From: Acidimicrobiaceae bacterium
Lineage (GTDB): Bacteria; Actinomycetota; Acidimicrobiia; Acidimicrobiales; RAAP-2
Assembly (NCBI GenBank): GCA_003151235.1
Contig: PLWZ01000067.1
Location: forward strand, 2,363 to 66,362
DNA: 64,000 bases
Reading direction: 5' to 3'
Under the pieces are notes generated by a model. It did no database searches and was not told where the DNA came from. It saw only the letters and a list, made by a program, of their open reading frames with translations. The translations under genes and the position numbers were made by a program. Positions 44,294-54,451 of the stretch are shown piece by piece (position 1 is the stretch's first letter; every line of letters starts with the position of its first letter).

Positions 44294-45469
44294 ATGGCGT
44301 ACGTCGAGGGGCGAGTCGTTCACGATGCCGACTCCCACATCTTCGAACCTCCGGGCTACGCCGAGGAGTACGCCGACCCCGCGATGCGGGAGCAGCTGAG
44401 CGAGGCGCTCGCCAGTGGTGAGACGCCCGCGTTCATCGACGCCGCGCTGGCCAAGCAGAAGGATCCCGAGTTCCGGGCCAAGGACGCGGAGGAGATCATG
44501 CTCCGCAAGAACCATGTGGCGGTCGGGGCGATGCTGCGCGAGGACCGGCCGGTCGCACTCGACCACCTCGGTTTCGCCAGCCAGCTCGTCTTCACCACGA
44601 CCTATCTGGCCCCCCTGCGGCGATTCGATCTCGGTGAGAACGTCGAGCTGGCCTATGCGCTCGCGACCGGCCACAACCGCGGGATCGTCGATTTCTGTTC
44701 GGTCGACCGGCGACTCCTGCCGGTCTGCTACGTGCCGTTCGCCGACATCGAGCGGGCGGCCACGGCGGCCGGGGAGGCCATCGAGATGGGCGCGAAGGCG
44801 CTCATGATCGCCTCCAACCCGCCCCGCCAGCACTCCCAGAGCCACATCGGCTTCGACCGCGTGTGGGCGCAGGCCCAGGAGGCCGGCGTGCCGATCCTCT
44901 TTCACGTGGGCGGCGAGCAGCCCATGAACCCCGTGTACAAGGAGAACGGCCTGCCGGCGGTGCCCGACTTCCACGGTGGCGACTCCAACTTCACATCGGT
45001 CTCCTACATGGCCATCCCCTACGCGCCGATGCAAACCATGTCGACGCTCATCTTCGACGGCGTGTTCGACCGGTTCCCCGAGCTCCGCTTCGGCGCCATC
45101 GAGCTCGGCGCAAGCTGGCTCCCGGGCTGGATGCGGTCCATGGACTCGGCGGCCGACGCCTTCGGGAGGAACGAGGAACGCCTCCAGAACGCGAGCATGA
45201 AGCCGAGCGAGTTCGTGCGCCGGCAGCTTCGGGTCACGCCGTACCCGCACGAGCCGGCCGGATGGATCATCGAGCACACCGGCCCCGAAGTCACGATGTT
45301 CTCCTCGGACTACCCGCACGTGGAAGGCGGTCGCAACCCGATGAAGCGGTTCGAGTCGTCGCTCTCGGACCGCAGCGACGAGGAGCGATACGCGTTCTTC
45401 CGCGGCAACTTCGCCGACCTGATGGGTCCGGGACTCGGGGATCTCGACGTGCCGGTGGTGGCCGCCTGA
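44294..45469 (+). CDS. Amidohydrolase 2 family (ACMSD-like metal-dependent hydrolase)
   Basis: TIM-barrel metalloenzyme related to aminocarboxymuconate-semialdehyde decarboxylases. The 391 residues have an N-terminal metal motif DADSHIFEP (Asp13, His15), a later metal His in PILFHVGGEQP, and the C-terminal catalytic region FSSDYPHVEGGRNP. GAGGAGG precedes the ATG. The substrate is unknown; such genes often act on ring-cleavage or fatty-acid-like compounds. The neighbouring patatin gene may share a pathway. Confidence 0.87.
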   Translation: MAYVEGRVVHDADSHIFEPPGYAEEYADPAMREQLSEALASGETPAFIDAALAKQKDPEFRAKDAEEIMLRKNHVAVGAMLREDRPVALDHLGFASQLVFTTTYLAPLRRFDLGENVELAYALATGHNRGIVDFCSVDRRLLPVCYVPFADIERAATAAGEAIEMGAKALMIASNPPRQHSQSHIGFDRVWAQAQEAGVPILFHVGGEQPMNPVYKENGLPAVPDFHGGDSNFTSVSYMAIPYAPMQTMSTLIFDGVFDRFPELRFGAIELGASWLPGWMRSMDSAADAFGRNEERLQNASMKPSEFVRRQLRVTPYPHEPAGWIIEHTGPEVTMFSSDYPHVEGGRNPMKRFESSLSDRSDEERYAFFRGNFADLMGPGLGDLDVPVVAA

Positions 45470-45542
45470 TCGCGGCCCGCACAGGGGATCGAGCAACGTT
45501 GGGACAATGGCGTCGGCCGCGTCGGCCCGGAAGGGATCGGAC

Positions 45543-46436
45543 ATGACCAAGGCATTGGTGTTGAGCGGCGGGGGATCGGTGGGGATCGCCTGGCAGACCG
45601 GCCTCGCGACCGGACTGGCCCGGCACGGCGTTGACCTGAGCGCGGCCGACCTGATCGTCGGCACCTCGGCCGGTTCGGCCGTCGGCGCGCAGCTTGCCCT
45701 CGGCGGCGATGCCGAGGAGCGATTCGATCGCTACAAGCAGATCGAGACGAGCACGGCCCCGCCGGCATCATCCAACGGTGCGCCGGATCCGTCGATGGCC
45801 GAACGGATGGCGAAGTTGATGGAGATCATGGCCGAGTCGATGGACGACGACGGCGAGCCCGAGGCCCGCCGCGCCGCCATCGGGAAGTTCGCGCTCGAGG
45901 CCGACGCCACCCCCGAGGAGGCGTTCGTCGGCTTCTTCCGCTATCTCCATGACGAGAAGTGGCCGGCGCACTACAAGTGCACCGCGGTCGATGCCGCGAC
46001 GGGCGAGTTCGTGGTCTGGGACGAGCCGGCCGGCGTGCCCCTCGACCGGGCCGTGGCCTCCAGCTGTTGTGTCCCGGGGCTGTTCTCGCCGATCACCATC
46101 AACGGGCATCGGTACATGGATGGCGGGATGCGCTCGGGCACCAACGCCGACCTCGCGGTCGGTCACGACTCCGTGCTCATCGTGACGCTGATGACCCGGG
46201 AACGGATGGCCGGGGCGGCCGACGACCGCCTCGCCCGCCTGTTCCAGACGATGGATGGGGAGCAGAAGGCACTCGCGGACTCCGGTGCGAGCGTAGAGAT
46301 CGTCGGCCCCGACGAGGGTGCGGCGAACGTGATGGGTCTGAACCTGATGGATGCCGCGGTGGGCCCGGCCGCCGCCGCCGAGGGCCTGCGCCAGGGCGAG
46401 GCGATCGCCGAGCGGATCGTCAAGTTCTGGGGCTGA
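45543..46436 (+). CDS. Patatin-like phospholipase
   Basis: Serine-Asp dyad lipid acyl hydrolase. The ATG at 45543 follows a GGAAGGGA tract; an ATG at 45507 is in frame but adds 12 non-conserved residues. The 297 residues include the oxyanion motif SGGGSVGIAW, the nucleophile in GTSAG (Ser42) and the catalytic Asp193 in MDGGMRSG. It is likely cytosolic, with no signal peptide. Confidence 0.93.
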   Translation: MTKALVLSGGGSVGIAWQTGLATGLARHGVDLSAADLIVGTSAGSAVGAQLALGGDAEERFDRYKQIETSTAPPASSNGAPDPSMAERMAKLMEIMAESMDDDGEPEARRAAIGKFALEADATPEEAFVGFFRYLHDEKWPAHYKCTAVDAATGEFVVWDEPAGVPLDRAVASSCCVPGLFSPITINGHRYMDGGMRSGTNADLAVGHDSVLIVTLMTRERMAGAADDRLARLFQTMDGEQKALADSGASVEIVGPDEGAANVMGLNLMDAAVGPAAAAEGLRQGEAIAERIVKFWG

Positions 46437-46478
46437 GTCGCCCGACCTCCGATCCCAATTGCCCTAATTGAGCGCGCC

Positions 46479-46515
46479 GACCCTCAGCGAGGGGGTCAGA
46501 CCGACACGGTAAGGT
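46479..46515 (+). promoter_or_regulatory. Hairpin and -10 box upstream of guaB3
   Basis: GACCC (46479-46483) and GGGTC pair around a short loop, a possible weak terminator for the patatin gene. TAAGGT (46510-46515) fits TANNNT and ends 7 bases before a GTG at 46523, the start of a small ORF. Confidence 0.35.
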
Positions 46516-46522
46516 GGACCGA

Positions 46523-46618
46523 GTGTCGCAGTCTGCAGGGTCGGCTCGGCTGAGACCGTCGGGGCCCCGGCAACAAGCGCCGGGCGAGACCGGAGCCGGA
46601 GGTCAATCGGGTGGCTGA
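46523..46618 (+). CDS. Candidate 31-residue leader ORF overlapping the guaB3 start
   Basis: GTG at 46523 opens a frame of 31 codons (starts VSQSAGSARLRPSGP) ending in TGA at 46618, eight bases inside guaB3. The -10 box spacing fits a leaderless start exactly here. It could couple or attenuate guaB3 translation. Composition is ordinary for GC-rich DNA and no domain is seen. Confidence 0.3.
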   Translation: MSQSAGSARLRPSGPRQQAPGETGAGGQSGG

Positions 46619-47774
46619 GATAGAGATCGGCATCTTCAAGTCCGGACGCCAGGCGTACGGGTTCGATGACATCGCCATCGTGCCCAGTCGGCGGACCCGG
46701 GACCCCGAGGATGTCGACATCTCCTGGGAGATCGACGCCTACCGATTCGAGTTGCCCTTGCTCGGGGCGGCCATGGACGGGGTGACCTCGCCCGCCACCG
46801 CGATCGAGATGGGCCAGCTCGGCGGCATCGGCGTTCTCAACCTCGAGGGGCTCTGGACCCGGTACGAGGATCCCACCTCCTTGTTCGATGAGATCAGCGA
46901 GCTCGACGACGACAAGGCCACCCCGCGGATGCAGCAGATGTACTCCGAGCCGATCAAGCCCGAGCTCGTCACCGAGCGGATCCGCCAGATCAAGGAGGCC
47001 GGGGTCACCGCCGCCGCCTCCGTCACTCCGCAGCGCACCCTGGCCTTGGCCGACGCCGTGATCGCCGCCGAACTGGATCTCCTGGTCATCCAAGGCACGG
47101 TCGTCTCGGCGGAGCACGTGTCGAAGACCGTCGAGCCACTCAACCTGAAGAAGTTCATCCGCGAGTTCGACCTGCCGGTCATCGTCGGCGGCTGCGCCTC
47201 CTACCCGGCCGGCCTCCATCTCATGCGAACCGGCGCGATCGGGGTCCTCGTCGGGGTCGGACCGGGCAACGCGTGCACGACGCGCGGCGTGCTCGGCATC
47301 GGCGTCCCGCAGGCGACCGCGATCGCAGACGTCGCCGGTGCCCGGATGCGCCATCTCGACGAGACGGGCGTCTACGTGCACGTGATCGCCGACGGCGGGA
47401 TGTCCAAGGGTGGTGACATCGCGAAGGCCGTTGCGTGCGGCGCCGACGCGGTGATGCTCGGCTCCCCGCTCACCTCGGCGTTCGAGGCGCCGGCCCGGGG
47501 CTTCCACTGGGGGATGGCCACGTTCCACCCGACCCTTCCCCGCGGTGCCCGGGTGCGCACCGGAGTCCGCGGGTCCCTGAAGGAGATCCTGCTCGGCCCG
47601 GCCCACGAGAACGACGGCCGCATGAACCTGTTCGGCGCGCTGCGGACGGCGATGGCCACATGCGGGTACGAGACCGTCAAGGAGTTCCAGAAGGCGGAAG
47701 TGATGGTGGCCCCGTCCCTGCAGACCGAGGGCAAGCAGCTCCAGCGGTCCCAGGGCGTCGGCATGGGCCATTGA
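46611..47774 (+). CDS. guaB3: GuaB3 family IMP dehydrogenase-related protein
   Basis: Member of the IMPDH/GMP reductase family without CBS domains. The GTG start gives 387 residues. The Cys loop [12 protein letters not shown] (Cys222) and the phosphate-binding block [20 protein letters not shown] are intact, so catalysis is plausible. Actinobacterial GuaB3 is a paralogue beside the CBS-containing GuaB; its exact reaction is, to my knowledge, unsettled. It overlaps guaA by four bases. Confidence 0.92.
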   Translation: MAEIEIGIFKSGRQAYGFDDIAIVPSRRTRDPEDVDISWEIDAYRFELPLLGAAMDGVTSPATAIEMGQLGGIGVLNLEGLWTRYEDPTSLFDEISELDDDKATPRMQQMYSEPIKPELVTERIRQIKEAGVTAAASVTPQRTLALADAVIAAELDLLVIQGTVVSAEHVSKTVEPLNLKKFIREFDLPVIVGGCASYPAGLHLMRTGAIGVLVGVGPGNACTTRGVLGIGVPQATAIADVAGARMRHLDETGVYVHVIADGGMSKGGDIAKAVACGADAVMLGSPLTSAFEAPARGFHWGMATFHPTLPRGARVRTGVRGSLKEILLGPAHENDGRMNLFGALRTAMATCGYETVKEFQKAEVMVAPSLQTEGKQLQRSQGVGMGH

Positions 47775-49321
47775 CGCCCGTCGACGACGCGGTCGTCGTC
47801 GTCGACTTCGGCGCGCAGTACTCGCGGCTCATCGCCCGCCGCGTGAGAGAGGCCCACGTCTTCTCCGAGATTGTCCCGGCCACCGTCACCGCAACCGAGC
47901 TGGCCGAGCGCCGGCCGAGCGGGATCATCCTTTCGGGCGGCCCCAAGTCGGTGTACGAGACCCCGGCCCCCACGCTCGACCCGGCCGTCTATGACCTCGG
48001 GATACCGATCCTCGGGATCTGTTACGGGGCCCAGCTGATCGCGAGCCAGCTCGGTGGAACGGTGGCCCACACCGGCAAGGGCGAATACGGCCGCACCGAG
48101 ATGTCGATCGTCTCGCCCTCGCCGCTCTTCGCCGATTGGCCGGTCGACGGCGAGGTCTGGATGAGCCACGGCGACTCCATGACCGAGGCGCCGCCGGGGT
48201 TCGACGTCCTGGCGAAGAGCGGCGGCTCGCCCGTCGCCGCCTTCGGGGACTTCGACCGGCGGATCTTCGGCGTCCAGTTCCACCCCGAGGTCGTGCACAC
48301 CGCCCGGGGCTCCGAGTTCATCGCCCGGTTCGCCCACGATGTGTGCGGGTGCCCAGCCACCTGGACCCACGTGTCGATCATCGAGTCCCAGGTCGAGGCG
48401 GTACGGACCCAGGTCGGCGGGGACCGGGTGCTCTGCGCGCTGAGCGGCGGGGTGGACTCGGCGGTCGCGGCCGCCCTGGTCCACAAGGCGATCGGTGACC
48501 AGCTGACCTGCGTGTTCGTCGATACCGGCTTGATGCGGGCCGGCGAGGCCGAGCAGGTCGAGGAGACCTTCCGGCGCCAGTTCCACGTCGACCTGATCCA
48601 CGTGAAGGCGGCCGACCGGTTCTTCGAGACCCTCGCCGGCGTGCTCGACCCGGAGGACAAGCGCAAGCGGATCGGCGAGCTGTTCATCCGGATCTTCGAG
48701 GAGGTCGCGGCCGAGCTCGGCTCCGGTGACGCGGGCCCGCGGTTCTTGGTGCAAGGGACGCTCTATCCCGACGTGATCGAGTCGGGGACCGGGGACTCCG
48801 CGAGCATCAAGTCGCATCACAACGTGGGCGGCCTTCCCGACGACCTCTCCTTCGAGCTCGTCGAGCCCCTGCGGCTCCTTTTCAAGGACGAGGTGCGCTC
48901 GGTCGGTGAAGAGCTGGGCCTGCCCGCCGACATCGTGTGGCGGCACCCCTTCCCCGGCCCCGGCCTGGCCGTGCGCATCACCGGCGAGGTGACCCGCGAG
49001 CGCGTGGAGATCGTGCGGGCCGCCGACACCATCGTGATCGAGGAGATCCGGAAGGCCGGCCTGTACGGACAGCTCTGGCAGAGCTTCGCCGTGCTGCCCG
49101 CGACCAGGACCGTCGGCGTCATGGGCGACGGCCGGACCTACGCGTACCCGATCGTGATCCGTGCGGTGACCAGTGACGACGCGATGACCGCCGACTGGGC
49201 CCGCCTCCCCTACGACCTGGTGGAGCGCATCGCCTCGCGCATCATCGGCGAGGTCCAGGGAGTCAACCGGGTGGCCCTCGACGTCACGTCGAAGCCGCCC
49301 GGCACCATCGAGTGGGAGTGA
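47771..49321 (+). CDS. guaA: GMP synthase (glutamine-hydrolysing)
   Basis: Converts XMP to GMP. The TTG at 47771 overlaps the guaB3 TGA and is the only plausible start ([16 protein letters not shown]). The 516 residues carry a class I amidotransferase domain with Cys84 in GICYGAQ and FHPEVVH, then the PP-loop SGGVDSAV and the GMPS C-terminal dimer domain ending [12 protein letters not shown] initiation by coupling is a minor oddity. Confidence 0.97.
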   Translation: MTPVDDAVVVVDFGAQYSRLIARRVREAHVFSEIVPATVTATELAERRPSGIILSGGPKSVYETPAPTLDPAVYDLGIPILGICYGAQLIASQLGGTVAHTGKGEYGRTEMSIVSPSPLFADWPVDGEVWMSHGDSMTEAPPGFDVLAKSGGSPVAAFGDFDRRIFGVQFHPEVVHTARGSEFIARFAHDVCGCPATWTHVSIIESQVEAVRTQVGGDRVLCALSGGVDSAVAAALVHKAIGDQLTCVFVDTGLMRAGEAEQVEETFRRQFHVDLIHVKAADRFFETLAGVLDPEDKRKRIGELFIRIFEEVAAELGSGDAGPRFLVQGTLYPDVIESGTGDSASIKSHHNVGGLPDDLSFELVEPLRLLFKDEVRSVGEELGLPADIVWRHPFPGPGLAVRITGEVTRERVEIVRAADTIVIEEIRKAGLYGQLWQSFAVLPATRTVGVMGDGRTYAYPIVIRAVTSDDAMTADWARLPYDLVERIASRIIGEVQGVNRVALDVTSKPPGTIEWE

Positions 49322-51687
49322 GCGTCGGGCCGGCCCACGGCGATGCCCGCTTGTTCTCCCTCGACCAGCTGGCCCCGGATGCGTCCCAGTCCGACGAGCA
49401 GATCGAGGACCCGCCCCCGCCCCTCGACGGTGCTCCCGCCCGCCCGCCCGCCCCGCCGCACCTGCCCGAGGACGAGCCGGCCCCGTCCCGAGGGACGGTG
49501 CGCTCGGACGAGCAGATCGAGGCCCGCTTCCGGACCCCGCGGCCCGACGAGCTGCTGGAGGGATTGAACCCGCCCCAGCGCGAGGCGGTGGCCCACCGGG
49601 GCGGCCCGCTGCTCGTCGTCGCCGGGGCCGGGTCGGGGAAGACCCGCGTGCTCACGCGGCGCATCGCCCATCTGCTGGCCACCGACGAGGCGGCGCCGTG
49701 GGAGATCCTGGCCATCACCTTCACCAACAAGGCGGCCGACGAGATGCGCCGCCGCGTGGTCGAGCTGGTGGGCAAGCGGGCCGAGCGGATGTGGGTGTCG
49801 ACGTTCCACTCCGCCTGCCTGCGCATGCTGCGCTCGCACGCGTCGATCCTCGGCTACCAGTCGTCGTTCACCGTCTACGACGACCTCGACTCGCGCCGGC
49901 TGATCGAGGTGATCATGGCCGAGCTCGGGCTCGACACGAAGCGTCTTCCGCCGCGTTCGGTGGCCGGGGTCATCTCGCAGGCCAAGGCCGAGCTGATCGA
50001 CTTCGAGACGTTCCGCGAGAACTCGCGCTCGGACCCCTTCGCGATCCGCATCGCCGAGGTCTACGCCCAGTACCAGCAGCGCCTGCTGGCCGCCAACGCG
50101 ATGGACTTCGACGACCTGTTGATGGTCGCCGTCAACCTGCTCGAGGCCTCCGATGTGGTGCGCACCGGCTACCAGCAGCGCTTCAAACACGTGCTCGTCG
50201 ACGAGTACCAGGACACCAACAAGGCCCAGAATCGGCTCGTGATCCTGCTGGCGGCGGGCCACGGCAACGTCTGCGTCGTCGGGGACTCTGACCAGTCGGT
50301 GTACCGCTGGCGGGGCGCGGACGTCTCCAACATCTTGCAGTTCGAGCAGGCCTTCGCCAACGCAACGACGATCCTGCTCGAGCAGAATTACCGCTCGACA
50401 CAGAACGTCCTCGACGCCGCGAACGCCATCATCTCCAACAACCTGGCCCGGCGGCCGAAGCGCCTCTTCACCGAGGGCGAGGCCGGCCCGCCCATCGCCC
50501 GCTACCGGGCCGAGGACGAGCACGACGAGGCGTCGTTCGTGGCCAGCGAGCTGACCAGGCTGCACAACCGCGAGCAGCTCAGCTACTCGGACATGGCCGT
50601 CTTCTACCGGACCAACGCGCAGAGCCGCGTCTTCGAGGAGGAGCTGGTCCGCGCCGAGGTCCCCTACAAGGTGGTGGGCGGGACACGGTTCTATGACCGG
50701 CGCGAGGTAAAGGACATGATCGCGTTTGTCCGCCTGCTCGGGAACCCCTCCGACGAGATCTCGGCGCGTCGAATCTTGAACGTGCCAAAACGCGGCATCG
50801 GCGATACGTCGGTCGGCCGTCTCGTCGCGTGGGCGAAGGACCACCACCTTTCCATCCCCGAAGCTTTGGACCACGCCGAGGAGGCCGGGCTGTCGGGAAA
50901 GGCGCTGAAGGGCGCCACCGCGTTGGGGGACCTCTTGGCCGAGCTCTCCCGGCTTGCCGAGACCCTGGCCCCGGGTGACCTGGTCGATGCGGTGGCCCAC
51001 AAGACGGGGTATGTCGCGGAGCTCGAGGCCGAGCGGAGCCACGAAGCCGACGGGCGGATCGAGAACATCTTCGAGCTGGCCGGCGTGGCGGCCGAGTACG
51101 AGGACCTGTCCGAGTTCTTGGAGACGGTCGCCCTCGTGGCCGACTCCGACGAGATCGACGGCGACGGGACCCGGGTCAACCTCATGACCATGCACACGGC
51201 CAAGGGGCTGGAGTTCTCGGCGGTGTTCCTGACCGGCCTCGAGGAGGGGATCTTCCCCCACATGCGGACGTTGGCCGAGCCCCTCGAGCTCGAGGAGGAG
51301 CGGCGGCTCTGCTACGTCGGGGTAACGCGGGCCAAGGCACGCTTGTACATGTCCCACGCCTGGCGCAGGACGCTCTGGGGCAACACCTCGCACAACATCC
51401 CGTCCCGGTTCCTCTCGGAGGTGCCGAGCGAGCTCGTCCACGACATCGGCGTCGTCGGTTCGGGCAAGGGCGACCTCGGGTTCGCCCGGCCCCCGTCACG
51501 GCGCCAGACGACCGGGGCCGAGACGCTCGGCCTGATGGCCGGGGACGAGGTGGTCCACGACCGCTGGGGGGAGGGCACGGTCATCTCGGCCACCGGGGAG
51601 GGCGACGGGGCCCAGGCCGAGGTGCGGTTCGGCTCGGTCGGGCGCAAGAAGTTGCTGCTCTCCGCGGCACCGCTCCGCCGGGCCTGA
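49318..51687 (+). CDS. pcrA: ATP-dependent DNA helicase PcrA/UvrD
   Basis: 3'-5' SF1A helicase for repair and transcription conflict. The GTG at 49318 overlaps the guaA stop; a GTG at 49312 is also possible. Product is 789 residues. About 80 residues of Pro/Asp-rich sequence precede the core [11 protein letters not shown]. Walker A is [11 protein letters not shown], and [10 protein letters not shown] is motif II. The C-terminal Tudor-like domain ([16 protein letters not shown]) is the RNA polymerase-binding element of PcrA. Confidence 0.96.
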   Translation: MSVGPAHGDARLFSLDQLAPDASQSDEQIEDPPPPLDGAPARPPAPPHLPEDEPAPSRGTVRSDEQIEARFRTPRPDELLEGLNPPQREAVAHRGGPLLVVAGAGSGKTRVLTRRIAHLLATDEAAPWEILAITFTNKAADEMRRRVVELVGKRAERMWVSTFHSACLRMLRSHASILGYQSSFTVYDDLDSRRLIEVIMAELGLDTKRLPPRSVAGVISQAKAELIDFETFRENSRSDPFAIRIAEVYAQYQQRLLAANAMDFDDLLMVAVNLLEASDVVRTGYQQRFKHVLVDEYQDTNKAQNRLVILLAAGHGNVCVVGDSDQSVYRWRGADVSNILQFEQAFANATTILLEQNYRSTQNVLDAANAIISNNLARRPKRLFTEGEAGPPIARYRAEDEHDEASFVASELTRLHNREQLSYSDMAVFYRTNAQSRVFEEELVRAEVPYKVVGGTRFYDRREVKDMIAFVRLLGNPSDEISARRILNVPKRGIGDTSVGRLVAWAKDHHLSIPEALDHAEEAGLSGKALKGATALGDLLAELSRLAETLAPGDLVDAVAHKTGYVAELEAERSHEADGRIENIFELAGVAAEYEDLSEFLETVALVADSDEIDGDGTRVNLMTMHTAKGLEFSAVFLTGLEEGIFPHMRTLAEPLELEEERRLCYVGVTRAKARLYMSHAWRRTLWGNTSHNIPSRFLSEVPSELVHDIGVVGSGKGDLGFARPPSRRQTTGAETLGLMAGDEVVHDRWGEGTVISATGEGDGAQAEVRFGSVGRKKLLLSAAPLRRA

Positions 51688-51720
51688 GCGCGGCTTGGCC
51701 CCACCCCCGGGGTCCCCGCC

Positions 51721-51726
51721 TATCAT
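51721..51726 (+). promoter_or_regulatory. -10 box of the B12-binding protein gene, leaderless pattern
   Basis: TATCAT fits TANNNT and ends 9 bases before the ATG at 51736, with no ribosome binding site. Confidence 0.5.
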
Positions 51727-51735
51727 CGGACTTCC

Positions 51736-52152
51736 ATGAAACGTCCCTACCGGGTGGTGGTGGCGAAGCCAGGGCTGGACGGACACGACCGCGGGGCGAA
51801 GGTCATCGCACGTGCCCTTCGAGACTCGGGGTTCGAGGTCGTCTACACCGGCCTCCACCAGACGCCCGAGCAAGTGGTGAGCGCCGTCGTCCAGGAGGAC
51901 GCCGACGCTGTCGGGCTCTCCATGCTGTCGGGTGCGCACCTCTCGCTCGTCCCGAAGGTCGTCGCCGGGCTGGCCGCGGCGGGGCGCGACGACGTGCTCG
52001 TGATCGTCGGCGGGATCATCCCGGACTCCGACATCGCGACCCTCACCGAGCAGGGCGTTGCCGCGGTGTTCACCCCGGGCTCGTCGCTGCCCTCGATCGG
52101 GGAGTGGTTGGCCGCGGCGCTCGACCGGCGCGAGGAGGCGCTCGGAGTTTGA
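51736..52152 (+). CDS. Stand-alone cobalamin-binding domain (methylmalonyl-CoA mutase C-terminal type)
   Basis: The 138 residues form a single Rossmann-like B12 domain. DGHDRG (Asp15, His17) is the DxHxxG motif for base-off/His-on binding. GLSMLSGAH and VIVGGIIP complete the cofactor pocket. The length matches small subunits of acyl-CoA mutases, but no large subunit lies nearby. It may partner with a mutase encoded elsewhere. It precedes sucCD, whose product succinyl-CoA is linked to methylmalonyl-CoA, a suggestive but unproven link. Confidence 0.9.
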   Translation: MKRPYRVVVAKPGLDGHDRGAKVIARALRDSGFEVVYTGLHQTPEQVVSAVVQEDADAVGLSMLSGAHLSLVPKVVAGLAAAGRDDVLVIVGGIIPDSDIATLTEQGVAAVFTPGSSLPSIGEWLAAALDRREEALGV

Positions 52153-52322
52153 GAACCGCCCCGGCGCCCGGCCCGACCCGGCAGCGCCGACGAGAACCGG
52201 TGACCGCCGAGGACGGCTGATGAGCCCACCGCCCGGCTGAGCGCGAGCCCCCACCGGCCACGACCGACATACCCAACCGACCACCAGAGCGACCGACACA
52301 GAAAGACAACCCAGAGGACAAA

Positions 52323-53462
52323 GTGGATCTCTACGAGTACCAGGGGAAGCAGTACTTCGCCCGCTTCGGCATACCGACGTCTCCCGGCGGCACCGCCGAC
52401 ACGGTCGACGAGGCGGTCGAGCAGGCCGAGGACGCCGGCTACCCGGTCGTGGTCAAGGCACAGGTGAAGGTGGGCGGCCGCGGCAAGGCGGGCGGCATCA
52501 AGCTGGCCGCCAACCCCGGCGAGGTGCGCCAGGCCGCCGAGGCCATCTTGGGCATGGACATCAAGGGCCACACCGTGCACCGGTTGTGGGTCGAGCACGC
52601 CTCGGACATCGAGAAGGAGTACTACGCCAGCTTCACGCTCGACCGGCCGGCCAAGCTCCACCTGGGCATGCTGTCCGCGGCCGGCGGGGTGGAGATCGAA
52701 GAGGTCGCGGCCACCAAACCCGAGGCGATCGCCCGCCTCCACATCAACCCGCTCGACGGGCTGGACGAAGAGACGGCGCGCCGGTGGGTCGACGAGGCGG
52801 GCCTCGACGAGGCGGCCCGCGACGGCGCGGCACAGGTGCTCGTCCGCCTCTACCACTGCTTCGTCGAGGGGGACTGCGACCTCGCCGAGATCAACCCGCT
52901 CATCCTCACCACCGAGGGCAGCGTGCACGCGCTCGACGCCAAGGTGACCCTGGACGAGAACGCGACCTTCCGGCACCCCGAGTGGGAGGAGTTCGCGGGC
53001 ACCGACACCGAGGACCCGCGGGAGAAGATGGCCAAGGAGAAGGGGCTCAACTACATCGGCCTCGACGGCACGGTCGGGATCATCGCCAACGGGGCCGGCC
53101 TGGCCATGAGCACCCTCGACGTGGTGAACCAGGTCGGGGGGAGCGCGGCCAACTTCTTGGACATCGGCGGCGGGGCGAACGCCGCGGTCATGACCGCGGC
53201 GTTGGAGGTCATCAACTCGGACCCCGCAGTCCGCTCCATCCTCGTCAACATCTTCGGTGGCATCACCCGGGTGGACGACGTGGCCAACGGGGTCATCCAG
53301 GCGCTCGCGAGCGTCGAGATCCGGTCACCGATCGTCCTGCGCCTGGATGGGACCAACGCCGAGGCCGGCCGGGCGCTGCTCGCCCCCCACCTGTCCGATC
53401 GCGTGCTGGCGGAGCCGACGATGCTGTCGGCCGCCCGCCGTGCCGTCGAGCTAGCCCGTTAG
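52323..53462 (+). CDS. sucC: Succinyl-CoA ligase beta subunit
   Basis: TCA-cycle enzyme with substrate-level phosphorylation. The GTG at 52323 gives 379 residues, starting MDLYEYQGKQYFARFGIP. An ATP-grasp domain is followed by the flavodoxin-like domain with IVNIFGGITRVDDV-like sequence (LVNIFGGITRVDDVANG). A 170-bp spacer without recognisable elements precedes it. sucD follows 15 bases later. Confidence 0.97.
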   Translation: MDLYEYQGKQYFARFGIPTSPGGTADTVDEAVEQAEDAGYPVVVKAQVKVGGRGKAGGIKLAANPGEVRQAAEAILGMDIKGHTVHRLWVEHASDIEKEYYASFTLDRPAKLHLGMLSAAGGVEIEEVAATKPEAIARLHINPLDGLDEETARRWVDEAGLDEAARDGAAQVLVRLYHCFVEGDCDLAEINPLILTTEGSVHALDAKVTLDENATFRHPEWEEFAGTDTEDPREKMAKEKGLNYIGLDGTVGIIANGAGLAMSTLDVVNQVGGSAANFLDIGGGANAAVMTAALEVINSDPAVRSILVNIFGGITRVDDVANGVIQALASVEIRSPIVLRLDGTNAEAGRALLAPHLSDRVLAEPTMLSAARRAVELAR

Positions 53463-53477
53463 CCGAAAGAGAGAGAC

Positions 53478-54365
53478 GTGAGCATCTTCGTCGACGAAAG
53501 GACGACCGTCGTGGTCCAGGGCCTGACCGGTGGCCAGGGCCGGTTCCACGGCCTTCGCAACCGCGACTACGGCACCAAGATCGTGGGCGGCATCACCCCG
53601 GGCAAGGGCGGCACCGACGTGGAGGGCGTACCGGTGTTCGACACGGTCGCCGAGGCCGTCGACGCCACCGGGGCCGTGGCGTCCTTCGTGGTCGTGCCAC
53701 CGCGCTTCGCCTGCGACGCGATCCTCGAGGCCGCCGCCGCTGGCATCTCGTTCATCGTGTGCATCACCGAGGGCATCCCGGCCCAGGACGAGGCGTCGGC
53801 CTACAACCGGCTGGTGCGCGAGTTCCCCGGCACCCGGCTGCTCGGCCCGAACTGCCCCGGGATCATCTCGCCGGGGAAGACCAACATCGGCATCACCTCG
53901 GGCGACATCGCGCTGGCCGGCGGGCCGGTCGGCATCGTCAGCCGCTCGGGCACCCTCACCTACCAGGCCCTCCACGAGCTTTCCCAGCAGGGTGTCGGGC
54001 AGACCACCTGCGTCGGCATCGGCGGGGACCCGGTGCCCGGCACCAACTTCATCGACTGCCTGGAAGCGTTCGAGGCCGACCCGGACACGAAGGCCGTGAT
54101 GATGATCGGTGAGATCGGTGGCTCGGAGGAGGAGCGGGCGGCCGAGTACATCGGGGCGCACATGACCAAGCCGGTCGTCGCGTATGTCGCCGGGGTCACG
54201 GCGCCCCCGGGACGCAAGATGGGCCACGCCGGGGCGATCATCTCGGGCTCGCAGGGCACCGCCCAGGCCAAGATGGAGGCGCTCGACGCCGCGGGCGTGG
54301 TGGTCACGGCCAACCCGACCGAGGCCGGGGAGAAGATGGTCGAGATCGTCCGGGGCCTCTCCTAG
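53478..54365 (+). CDS. sucD: Succinyl-CoA ligase alpha subunit
   Basis: Partner of SucC that carries the phosphohistidine. The 295 residues contain VVQGLTGGQGRFH (CoA site) and the active-site His in KMGHAGAIISG. GPNCPGIISPGKTNIGI is also conserved. AGAGAGAG precedes the GTG start. Confidence 0.97.
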   Translation: MSIFVDERTTVVVQGLTGGQGRFHGLRNRDYGTKIVGGITPGKGGTDVEGVPVFDTVAEAVDATGAVASFVVVPPRFACDAILEAAAAGISFIVCITEGIPAQDEASAYNRLVREFPGTRLLGPNCPGIISPGKTNIGITSGDIALAGGPVGIVSRSGTLTYQALHELSQQGVGQTTCVGIGGDPVPGTNFIDCLEAFEADPDTKAVMMIGEIGGSEEERAAEYIGAHMTKPVVAYVAGVTAPPGRKMGHAGAIISGSQGTAQAKMEALDAAGVVVTANPTEAGEKMVEIVRGLS

Positions 54366-54439
54366 CCGCCCGCCCGGCCTCCGCCATCGGGCGCCGTGAT
54401 GCGGCCGGGCTCTTGTCGGGGCCCGCGATGCGCGCCCTG

Positions 54440-54445
54440 TACCGT
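54440..54445 (+). promoter_or_regulatory. -10 box of purN, leaderless pattern
   Basis: TACCGT fits TANNNT and ends 6 bases before the GTG at 54452. This supports that start over the in-frame ATG at 54428, which lies upstream of the box. Confidence 0.45.
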
Positions 54446-54451
54446 GGGCGC

